Below are positions 1 through 6,244 of a stretch of 16,773 nt of DNA, one piece after another. A model generated the notes under the pieces. That model did not search any database. It saw only the letters and a list, made by a program, of their open reading frames with translations, and was not told the origin of the DNA. Source of the DNA: Planctomycetes bacterium SM23_32 (GTDB lineage: Bacteria; Planctomycetota; Brocadiia; SM23-32); contig LJUE01000083.1 of assembly GCA_001303885.1 (NCBI GenBank), positions 1 to 16,773 on the forward strand. The letters run 5' to 3'. Numbering within the stretch: position 1 is the first letter of the stretch; each line of letters starts with the position of its first letter. Made by a program: the position numbers and the translations under genes.

Positions 1-1061
1 TGGAGCTGGGTGGGATCGGGCGCGCCGCCCGGCGTGGCCACGAGCATGGGCCAGCCCGGCGCCCGACCTACCGCCCGCGCCGTGTGGTCGCACATGGCCG
101 GCACAGAGGCCGCCACGGCCGTGACGTGCGGGCTGAGGGCGGCGGTTACGATGGCCTGGCCGCCGCCCTGGCTGCCGCCGACCGCCAGGAAGTGCTCGCC
201 GTCCCACTCCGGCCGGGACGCCACGTAATCGGCCGCCCGCGCACACGACAGATACATCCGCAGGAAGTAGCACGTCTCCCGGCTCTCGCGCCCCTGGTAG
301 GGGTAGCCCTTCAGCTCGCCCGCGTCCAGATCGCTGTAGTACTCCGGGGGCCTGCCGTTCTCGATGGCGTGCGCGTTGACGTTGAACGCCAGAAAACCGC
401 GCTGCGCCGGCCCGGTCACCCAGGGCGTCTGGAGCGAGTAGACGCCGGCCCACTGGAGCTGGAGGTGCGCCGGGAACGGCCCCTCGCCCGGCGGCTTGGC
501 CAGATAGCCGTGGATCTTCGTGTCGTTGATGTTGTCGAGGGTCACGCGGAACAGCTCGACGCCCGCCACGTTGGTCGGCAGCCGTTCGACCTCCGGGTTC
601 ATCGGGACGTCCGCCAGCCGGGCGAGCTGGCCCTGCCAGAACTCCTCGAAGTCCTCGGGCGGCGACATCGAGGGCCGGATGAGTTCCGGATCGAAGGCCG
701 CCCCGGCCACCGTCTGCACGGGCGGCCCCTGCGCCGGTGTGTACGTGGCCCTCAACCACAGCACGCAGGGCTCCTCCCGGGTGGCCGTGAGGCCGGCCTG
801 CCCGTCCTGCGTGACGACCGTTCGCTTCTCGGAATGCCAGAACGCGTCCGTGGACAGCTCGCACTGGACTTCCGCACCGTCCACCGGCTGGCCGTCCCCC
901 GTCAGCTCGACCGTGAACTCGACCGGCTCCGCCCTCCGGTAGACGGCCTCCGGACGGTCCGTGCGCACGGCGAGCGAGAAGGCGGCGTCCGCCGCCAGCA
1001 CGGGCGCTAGATGACAGACGATCGCAGCGACCACGGCAAGGTGCAATCGCAGCCTTTTCAT
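1..1061 (-). CDS. Secreted acetyl xylan esterase (AXE1 family) with N-terminal beta-sandwich, 3' end cut by window edge
   Basis: Reading the minus strand from ATG 1061-1059 gives 353 residues before the window edge. Residues 1-23 form a signal peptide (Lys/Arg start, hydrophobic core, ALA-type end), so the enzyme should be exported. Residues about 25-125 look like an Ig-like beta-sandwich. The rest is an alpha/beta-hydrolase of the AXE1 / cephalosporin-C deacetylase type, which removes acetyl groups from xylan or short sugars. Key signs are RPEWDGEHFLAVGGSQGGG (about 278-301), with the nucleophile Ser297 in G-G-S-Q-G-G, and the preceding helix CARAADYVASRP. The catalytic Asp and His lie beyond the left edge. 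Family single-domain enzymes have about 320 residues; the extra length is the N-terminal module. It is transcribed divergently from the GH123-like gene and probably uses the promoter at 1115-1143. The family call is firm; the substrate is inferred. Confidence 0.88.
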   Translation of the reverse strand, partial: MKRLRLHLAVVAAIVCHLAPVLAADAAFSLAVRTDRPEAVYRRAEPVEFTVELTGDGQPVDGAEVQCELSTDAFWHSEKRTVVTQDGQAGLTATREEPCVLWLRATYTPAQGPPVQTVAGAAFDPELIRPSMSPPEDFEEFWQGQLARLADVPMNPEVERLPTNVAGVELFRVTLDNINDTKIHGYLAKPPGEGPFPAHLQLQWAGVYSLQTPWVTGPAQRGFLAFNVNAHAIENGRPPEYYSDLDAGELKGYPYQGRESRETCYFLRMYLSCARAADYVASRPEWDGEHFLAVGGSQGGGQAIVTAALSPHVTAVAASVPAMCDHTARAVGRAPGWPMLVATPGGAPDPTQL

Positions 1062-1114
1062 CTTTCGGTTGCCTCGCTGAAGGTGGCTCACAGGAGCAGG
1101 CAGCAAAGCGGTGC

Positions 1115-1143
1115 ATTCTACGCCCGGCATCAGGGGAGCGCAA
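1115..1143 (-). promoter_or_regulatory. Predicted sigma70-like promoter of the acetyl xylan esterase gene
   Basis: On the minus strand a -35-like TTGCGC (1143-1138) and a -10-like TAGAAT (1120-1115, five of six consensus bases) are separated by exactly 17 bp. The predicted transcript start, near 1108, leaves a leader of about 47 nt before ATG 1061. The -35 box matches only three consensus bases, so this rests on the -10 box and the spacing. Confidence 0.42.
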
Positions 1144-1160
1144 CGGCCCGCGCAAGCCGT

Positions 1161-1189
1161 TTGACGGCCGGCGCCCGAGGCCCTATCGT
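1161..1189 (+). promoter_or_regulatory. Predicted sigma70-like promoter of the GH123-like gene
   Basis: A -35-like TTGACG (1161-1166, five of six consensus bases) and a -10-like TATCGT (1184-1189, four of six) are separated by 17 bp. A start near 1196 would give a leader of about 31 nt containing the purine-rich ribosome-binding stretch AGGAGCGAGGAAGG (1208-1221) before ATG 1227. The -35 boxes of this promoter and of the divergent one lie about 18 bp apart, back to back, so a single regulator bound here could control both genes. Confidence 0.45.
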
Positions 1190-1226
1190 GCTCGCAGTGC
1201 AACTTGCAGGAGCGAGGAAGGCGACC

Positions 1227-2348
1227 ATGCGCAGCACGCGGAAGTGGTGGGTCCTCCTGGCAGCGGCCTGCTGGCTGGCGAGCCGGACACAGGGGGTCCC
1301 GAACGCATCGTTCGAAGAGGGCACCGATGCGCCGGCCGGCTGGCAACTGGAAGGTGCGGGCGCTTGGCTCGACCGCGACGGCGACCACTACGTGACCGTC
1401 ACCGGCACGGGGGAGAACTCCGGCTACTGGCGCACGACGGAGCCCGTGCTGGCGCCCGACACGCTCTACCGCATCCGGTTCAGCGCGGAGGCACGCGGCA
1501 GCGGGGGCGTGGTGATCGGCGGGCCGAGCTTCTGCAACCGCGATTCCCCCCCGGCCCCCGGGTGGCAGGAGCGGGGCTTCGTCTTCCGCTCGCCCGGCCC
1601 GGAGCGGACCGAGGGGGCCTTCCTGCGGTTCGGCCAGTGGTACGTGCGGGGCGTCGTCGGCATTGACGACGTGCGGCTCTCGCCCACCGAGCCGGTGCAT
1701 CGGCGCACGGGCGACGTCGTGCTGGGCGAAGGGGAGTGGCTCGACGGCGCGGAGTACGGCTTCGAGGCCCCGCTGGGCGGCGAGGGCTCCAACGACTCCC
1801 GGCCCCTGCACCGTTTCACCGCGGGGTTCAACACCAACCGGTGGGTCCTGGGGCCGGGTGACGAGGTCGTCTATCGGCACGAGGTCCCGGGCGCGTCGCA
1901 GCTCGGCGCGCGGGTCGAGATGAACTGCACGTACCACACGCGCGGCGCCGGCGTCCTGGAGGCGAGCTGGGACGGGAGCGAATGGCACCGCCTGGCCCGC
2001 TTCGACGGCCTCGGGGCGGTGCGCGCCGACCTGCCGGCCGGGCTGCTGCCCGCCGAGACGGTCTACGTGCGCATCATGGCGGCCGACGAGGCGAGCGGCG
2101 AGCCGGGTTCGTTCCAGGTCAGCCGATACGGCTACGTCGCCCGGCTCGGCACGGAGTTCGCCCACGTGGAGGGCGCTACGCTCTACCCTGACGTGACGCA
2201 GCGGGACGCCGGGCTGAAGGTGGCGATCCTGTCGGCCGGCGAGGGCCTGGCGCTCAGCGTGCGCAACGCACCGTCACGCCTGAGACCGGACGGCCCGCCG
2301 AATCCGCGGTCCGGATGTCGGCAGGCCCGTCCGAGGAGGTATCGGTGA
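1227..2348 (+). CDS. GH123/DUF4091-like secreted glycoside hydrolase, N-terminal part (frameshifted gene)
   Basis: This is the 5' part of a gene that continues in another frame at 2270-4675. The start chosen is ATG 1227: it follows a strong purine-rich ribosome-binding stretch (1208-1221) and opens a clear signal peptide, residues 1-23, ending RTQG. Longer in-frame starts (from 1011) would overlap the promoter and lack an export signal. Residues about 24-155 resemble a carbohydrate-binding beta-sandwich: they open with VPNASFEEG...GW and close with GIDDVRLSP, the usual N- and C-edges of such modules. Residues about 156-308 form a second beta-rich module. From codon 349 on, the frame turns into an Arg/Pro-rich tail (RPDGPPNPRSGCRQARPRR) ending at 2348, which is out-of-frame nonsense. 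The matching protein resumes in the frame of the next entry. Function belongs to the joined product of about 1149 residues. Confidence 0.75.
   Translation: MRSTRKWWVLLAAACWLASRTQGVPNASFEEGTDAPAGWQLEGAGAWLDRDGDHYVTVTGTGENSGYWRTTEPVLAPDTLYRIRFSAEARGSGGVVIGGPSFCNRDSPPAPGWQERGFVFRSPGPERTEGAFLRFGQWYVRGVVGIDDVRLSPTEPVHRRTGDVVLGEGEWLDGAEYGFEAPLGGEGSNDSRPLHRFTAGFNTNRWVLGPGDEVVYRHEVPGASQLGARVEMNCTYHTRGAGVLEASWDGSEWHRLARFDGLGAVRADLPAGLLPAETVYVRIMAADEASGEPGSFQVSRYGYVARLGTEFAHVEGATLYPDVTQRDAGLKVAILSAGEGLALSVRNAPSRLRPDGPPNPRSGCRQARPRRYR
2268..2274 (+). other. Frameshift site joining the two halves of the GH123-like gene
   Basis: Up to codon GCA (2268-2270) the upstream frame encodes a coherent domain (LALSVRNA). 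From GTC (2273) the frame of the downstream segment encodes VTPETGRPAESAVRMSAG and continues smoothly into it. One missing base, most simply a C in the short C run near 2271, would give N-A-P-V-T-P-E-T and a single open frame. No slippery heptamer or obvious downstream pseudoknot was seen, so programmed frameshifting is unlikely. Confidence 0.75.
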
Positions 2349-4675
2349 GCGTTCCCCTGGCCGGCAGGGGGGTCGGGCTCAACGCCATCGTGCTGGAGGT
2401 CCTTGAGGACGGCGCGCCGCTCTACCGCGCCGGCATGGAGCAGCCGCTCAGCCCTCTGGACGACGCGAGTTTCGGCCGCCGCCTGCCTTCCGGCGGGCCT
2501 GTGGCGCTCTGGTGGTGCGAGGGCGCCTACAAGGTGTCCCGAACGCGTCCGGCCCCCCGGGAGTCGGGCGACGCCGTGCGGCTGGAGGCGGCCCGCAACG
2601 AGTACGAGCCCGCGCAGATCGTCATCCGCCCGGACAGGGACCTCCGCAACGTCCGCGTTCGGGTGGGCCACCTGAGTCGCAGCGGAGAGCCGCAGACGCG
2701 CCTGCCCGCCGACAACATCGCCGTCTCGCTGGTGGGATACGTGAATGTCACCCGCCCGACGGACGCCGGCGGCGCGCGAGGCTATTGGCCCGACCCGCTG
2801 CCGCCCTTCGCGCAGGGCACCGACCTGCCGGCGGGCCGGAACCACCCCCTCTGGCTGACGGTGCACGTGCCGCCCGACCAGCCGGCCGGCCGGTATGAGG
2901 GGGAGATCATCCTCGAGGCGGAAGGCTGGCGCGCTGCCGTGCCCGTGGAGGTGAAAGTCTGGGACTTCGCCCTGCCGCGCGAGCCGCGCCTGCAGACCGC
3001 TTTCGGGCTTTCCCATCACCTCATCCGAAGGTACCACAACCTGGAGACAACGGAGGAGCTGCGCGCGGTGCTGGACCTCTACCACCGCGACTGCGCCGCG
3101 CATCGCATCGCGCCGTATGACCCGGCCCCGCTGGACCCGATCCGCGTGGAGTTCAACGCGGGCGGCTGGACGGCCGGCGATTACGACGCCTCGACCGCCC
3201 ACGCCGGTCAGCGTTCGCTGCGGGTGACCGATGACAGCCCCACAAGCTCGATCGCCGCTTCGAGCGAGGACCTCATCCCCCTCGACACGGCCGTGGATCA
3301 CCACCTGTCCTGGTGGGTGAAGACCCAGGACGAGGGGCAGCCCTACCTGGTGACGCTGGCCCAGCACGATGAGGCCGGGCAGTGGATCTGGGGGAACAAC
3401 GTGGACGTGCCGTGTGTCGGCTCCGGGCGGTGGGAACAGGTCGAGGCGCTGGTGCCTCCAGAGCGTTTCAACGAGCGGACGCGCTTCGTGGGCATCGCCC
3501 TCAGGCCCGCGCCGTGGAGCGAGGAAGGCGAGGCGACGGGCACGGCCTGGTTCGACGACGTGCGCCTCGCGGCCGAGGGGCGCCAGGAGAACCTGGTGCG
3601 CAGCGGCGACTTCGAGCTGGGAACCGCCTCGCTGGAGGCCGAGGTGGACTTTACGGCGTTCGACCGGCAGTGCGAGCGCTGCCTCGACGAGCTGGGGTTC
3701 AACACGCTGATGGTGGGCCTGCGCGGCATGCCGGGGGGCACGTTCTACGCCCGCCGGCCGGGCCGGGCGGGCCCCTTCGAGCAGGGCTCTGCCGAGTACG
3801 AGCGGCTCATGGCGAGCCAGGGCCGCCAGATAGTGGAGCACCTCCGAGGCAAGGGCTGGCTGGGGAAGGCCTACTGCTACTGGTTCGACGAGCCGGAGCC
3901 CAGGGACTACGCGTTCGTGGTCGAGGGCATGGAGCTGCTCCAACGGGCCGCGCCGGGCCTCACGCGCATGCTCACCGAGCAGCCGGAGGACGAGCTGGCC
4001 GGCCACGTGGACCTCTGGTGCCCGGTGGTGGGGGCCGTCTCGCGCGAAGCCATTGCCGAGCGCAAGCGCCACGGCGAGCGGCTCTGGTGGTACCTGTGCA
4101 CGGCGCCGAAGACGCCCTACATCGGCCTGTTCATAGACCGGCCGGCCGTTGACCTGCGCGCGTGGGCGTGGCTCTCCCGCAAGTGGGGCATCGAGGGGCT
4201 GCTGGTATGGTCGGCCAACTACTGGACCAGCCCCACGGCATTCCCGGGCCCCGAGGTCCAGAACCCCTGGGACGACCCCATGAGCTACGTCACCGGCTAC
4301 GGGCGCGAGCGCGGCCAGATCGGCTACTGGGGCAACGGCGACGGCCGGTTCCTGTATCCGCCCAACCGCGACGTGAACAACGACGCCGGCAAGCACCTCT
4401 CAGGCCCCGTCTCGTCGCTGCGCTGGGAGATGCTGCGGGAGGGCGTCGAGGACTACGACTACTTCCACCTGCTGGCCGAGCTGGCCCGCAGGGCGGAGGG
4501 GGCCGGCGCGCCTGCCGGGCTGCTGGCCCGGGCGCGGGCGCTGGCCGTGGTGCCCGACGCGGTGATCACGGACGGCAGGACCTACTCGAATGACCCGGCG
4601 TCGCTCTACGCGCACCGTCACCGGATGGCGGAGGTGATCGAGGAGCTGTCCCGCACTCTCAGAGGGGAGCCATAG
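2315..4675 (+). CDS. GH123/DUF4091-like glycoside hydrolase, catalytic part (frameshifted gene)
   Basis: This is the catalytic part of the gene begun at 1227. ATG 2315 is merely the first Met in frame; it has no ribosome-binding site, and coherent coding extends upstream to about 2270. Joined-product numbering follows. About 430-560 is the N-terminal beta-domain seen in GH123/DUF4091 proteins (EGAYKVSRTRP, LEAARNEYEPAQIVI, then PREPRLQTAFGLSHH). A carbohydrate-binding-like beta-sandwich (about 642-795) is inserted in the barrel. FDEP at 887-890 carries the adjacent Asp-Glu pair (888-889) that in GH123 acts by substrate-assisted hydrolysis of N-acetylhexosaminides. SLRWEMLREGVEDYDYFHLL (about 1063-1082) is the diagnostic DUF4091 C-terminal motif. 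Such proteins are exported and probably cleave a terminal sugar of a complex glycan. N-acetylgalactosaminidase activity is known for true GH123 only, so specificity here is uncertain. The product ends at TAG 4675. Confidence 0.85.
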   Translation: MSAGPSEEVSVSVPLAGRGVGLNAIVLEVLEDGAPLYRAGMEQPLSPLDDASFGRRLPSGGPVALWWCEGAYKVSRTRPAPRESGDAVRLEAARNEYEPAQIVIRPDRDLRNVRVRVGHLSRSGEPQTRLPADNIAVSLVGYVNVTRPTDAGGARGYWPDPLPPFAQGTDLPAGRNHPLWLTVHVPPDQPAGRYEGEIILEAEGWRAAVPVEVKVWDFALPREPRLQTAFGLSHHLIRRYHNLETTEELRAVLDLYHRDCAAHRIAPYDPAPLDPIRVEFNAGGWTAGDYDASTAHAGQRSLRVTDDSPTSSIAASSEDLIPLDTAVDHHLSWWVKTQDEGQPYLVTLAQHDEAGQWIWGNNVDVPCVGSGRWEQVEALVPPERFNERTRFVGIALRPAPWSEEGEATGTAWFDDVRLAAEGRQENLVRSGDFELGTASLEAEVDFTAFDRQCERCLDELGFNTLMVGLRGMPGGTFYARRPGRAGPFEQGSAEYERLMASQGRQIVEHLRGKGWLGKAYCYWFDEPEPRDYAFVVEGMELLQRAAPGLTRMLTEQPEDELAGHVDLWCPVVGAVSREAIAERKRHGERLWWYLCTAPKTPYIGLFIDRPAVDLRAWAWLSRKWGIEGLLVWSANYWTSPTAFPGPEVQNPWDDPMSYVTGYGRERGQIGYWGNGDGRFLYPPNRDVNNDAGKHLSGPVSSLRWEMLREGVEDYDYFHLLAELARRAEGAGAPAGLLARARALAVVPDAVITDGRTYSNDPASLYAHRHRMAEVIEELSRTLRGEP

Positions 4676-4885
4676 GCGGCGGGGGTGTCCTGTGGCCTTC
4701 ATCCTCCTGCGCACCGCCGCTCTTTCAGTCCCGTCCGGACGGGCCGCAGTGCCGATCTGGCAGTGGAGCTTCGGCATTGGTAACATGAGCCGCGCGCGGC
4801 GGCGCTTCTTGGGAGAATCCCAGCACCGGGACGTCGTCCGTGGCAGTCGGCTCCTCACCAGACCGAACTCGATGTGGGGTGAATC
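4676..4885. other. Intergenic region with small inverted repeats
   Basis: These 210 bp separate two large exported-enzyme genes and hold no credible ORF. Visible structure: a perfect 14-bp palindrome CCCGTCCGGACGGG at 4730-4743, and a short hairpin TGGGA-GAA-TCCCA at 4810-4822. A weak promoter-like pair, CTGGCA (4757-4762) and TAACAT (4781-4786) with 18 bp between, could start transcription of the GH44 gene. Neither repeat is followed by a T run, so neither looks like an intrinsic terminator; the palindrome could be an operator. Confidence 0.3.
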
Positions 4886-6244
4886 ATGGACGCCAGGTCC
4901 GCCCGAACGGTTCTCTGCTGCATGTTGGCTCTGCTCCTGCTCCTGTCGGCCCGCTCAGCAGGGGCGGCCAGCTTCGTGAGGTGGACGGCGGCCGGGCAGG
5001 GCCTTGACCCGGGCACAGGCGAAGGTGTCATCGAGGTGACCGCCGGGGGAGACCCGCCCGTTGCCTACGCCATCGTTGAAGGCGTCGGTCTGTACCGGTC
5101 CGACGACCTGGGCGACTCCTGGGTGCGTGTGAAGGGCGACGCGCCGTGCGCGGCAGATCCGTACGCTGTCACGGCGAGTCCCGTCGCCGGGCTGACGGCG
5201 TATGCTGCGCCCCGGGCGTCGGGCGGCGGGCTCTACGCAACGGCCGACGGGGGCGCTAGCTGGCAGAAGATCGGCTCGGCGGCCGAGGGGATGGCTTCGG
5301 ACGACGTGGAGTGGGTGACCGTCTGGGCCGAGGACCCCGACCTGCTGCTGGTCGGGCATCGGACCGGGACGGCGATCTCGGTCAGCAGGGACGGGGGCCG
5401 GTCCTGGAGTGCCAGCGACATGGGGGCGGAGGTGGCGGGCCAGCTTCCGCTCGTCGTCGGCCCGGGCTGGTGGGTGGTGGCGTCGCGGGCGCAGGGCGGC
5501 ATCCGCTGGACGGAGGACGGCGGTGCGACGTGGGCCGCCGGCGAGGGCAGGACCGACTACTTCGGCGAGCGCCTGCCGGTGATCGCGACGGGGGACTGCC
5601 TGTTCGCATCGAGCCATCACGGCACCAATAAGAGCACCGACGGCGGCAGGACATGGACCTATCAGATGGAGCGCCACGCTCGTGTGATCGGCACGATGGG
5701 CGCCAAGCTGTTCCGCGAAGACCGGCGGCCGCTGCGTGGCGAGAACGCGCGCATGCTGACGATCGCGATCAGCGACAACTACGCCAACAGCTGGGAGGAC
5801 GTGACGGGCGCTCTCACTGAGGTAGTGCCGCCTGCGCTGCGACCGCACATCACCATCGCCAACAGCATTGATCCCTATGCGCACGTGCGCATGGCTACCG
5901 CCTGGTGTTCGCTTCCCGAGAGCCGAACGGCTCTCCTTGCCCTCGGCAGAGCCGGGCTCTACCGCGGCGTCCTGATGCGCACGGCGCGCGGGCCGCTGAT
6001 CGTGAGGCCGGCCGCCAGCCCCATGTCCGTGCTGGAGGGCGAAGAGGGGGTCGCCGTGACGCTCAGCGCCATGGCCAGCCCCCGCAGCGGAGCGATCGAG
6101 CGGGTCTACGCGGACCTGGCGTCCGTCGGCCTTGGAGAGGTCGCTCTGCTGGACGATGGAACCCACGGCGACGGTGCGGCGGACCTTTGCCATGCCGGGC
6201 GCCGTCTCGGCCGGCGACAAGGCGATCGGCATTGTGGCCGTTGA
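4886..6244 (+). CDS. Asp-box (BNR) propeller part of a propeller-GH44 enzyme (frameshifted gene)
   Basis: This is the 5' part of a gene that continues in another frame from about 6174 to 8477. ATG 4886 opens a strong signal peptide (residues 1-27, long Leu run, ending SAGA); GGGGTGA lies just upstream, unusually close to the start. Residues about 30-365 hold a series of Asp-box turns (S/T-x-D-x-G-x-x-W): SDDLGDSW 72-79, TADGGASW 119-126, SRDGGRSW 167-174, TEDGGATW 209-216, STDGGRTW 250-257, and a degenerate SDNYANSW 296-303, with a GLYRG strand near 357. This fits one six- or seven-bladed beta-propeller, like half of a GH74 xyloglucanase, and may bind or cleave xyloglucan. Residues about 375-430 begin an Ig-like module (LLDDGTHGD). 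After residue about 430 the frame becomes Arg/Cys-rich nonsense ending at 6244. Confidence 0.78.
   Translation: MDARSARTVLCCMLALLLLLSARSAGAASFVRWTAAGQGLDPGTGEGVIEVTAGGDPPVAYAIVEGVGLYRSDDLGDSWVRVKGDAPCAADPYAVTASPVAGLTAYAAPRASGGGLYATADGGASWQKIGSAAEGMASDDVEWVTVWAEDPDLLLVGHRTGTAISVSRDGGRSWSASDMGAEVAGQLPLVVGPGWWVVASRAQGGIRWTEDGGATWAAGEGRTDYFGERLPVIATGDCLFASSHHGTNKSTDGGRTWTYQMERHARVIGTMGAKLFREDRRPLRGENARMLTIAISDNYANSWEDVTGALTEVVPPALRPHITIANSIDPYAHVRMATAWCSLPESRTALLALGRAGLYRGVLMRTARGPLIVRPAASPMSVLEGEEGVAVTLSAMASPRSGAIERVYADLASVGLGEVALLDDGTHGDGAADLCHAGRRLGRRQGDRHCGR

Noticed and set aside
84..1010. 308-residue plus-strand frame at the left edge
   Set aside because: The minus strand encodes an acetyl xylan esterase with signal peptide and G-G-S-Q-G-G nucleophile motif; the plus frame is its shadow.
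2268..2320. Programmed ribosomal frameshifting as explanation of the split genes
   Set aside because: No slippery heptamer and no obvious stimulatory structure at either break; both downstream parts contain the catalytic domains, which would be odd for low-efficiency shifting.
2183..4396. 737-residue open frame on the minus strand
   Set aside because: It is a GC-driven shadow of the GH123-like gene: the product is low-complexity (Arg, Val, Gly, His), has no recognisable motif, and the plus strand has clear domain motifs.
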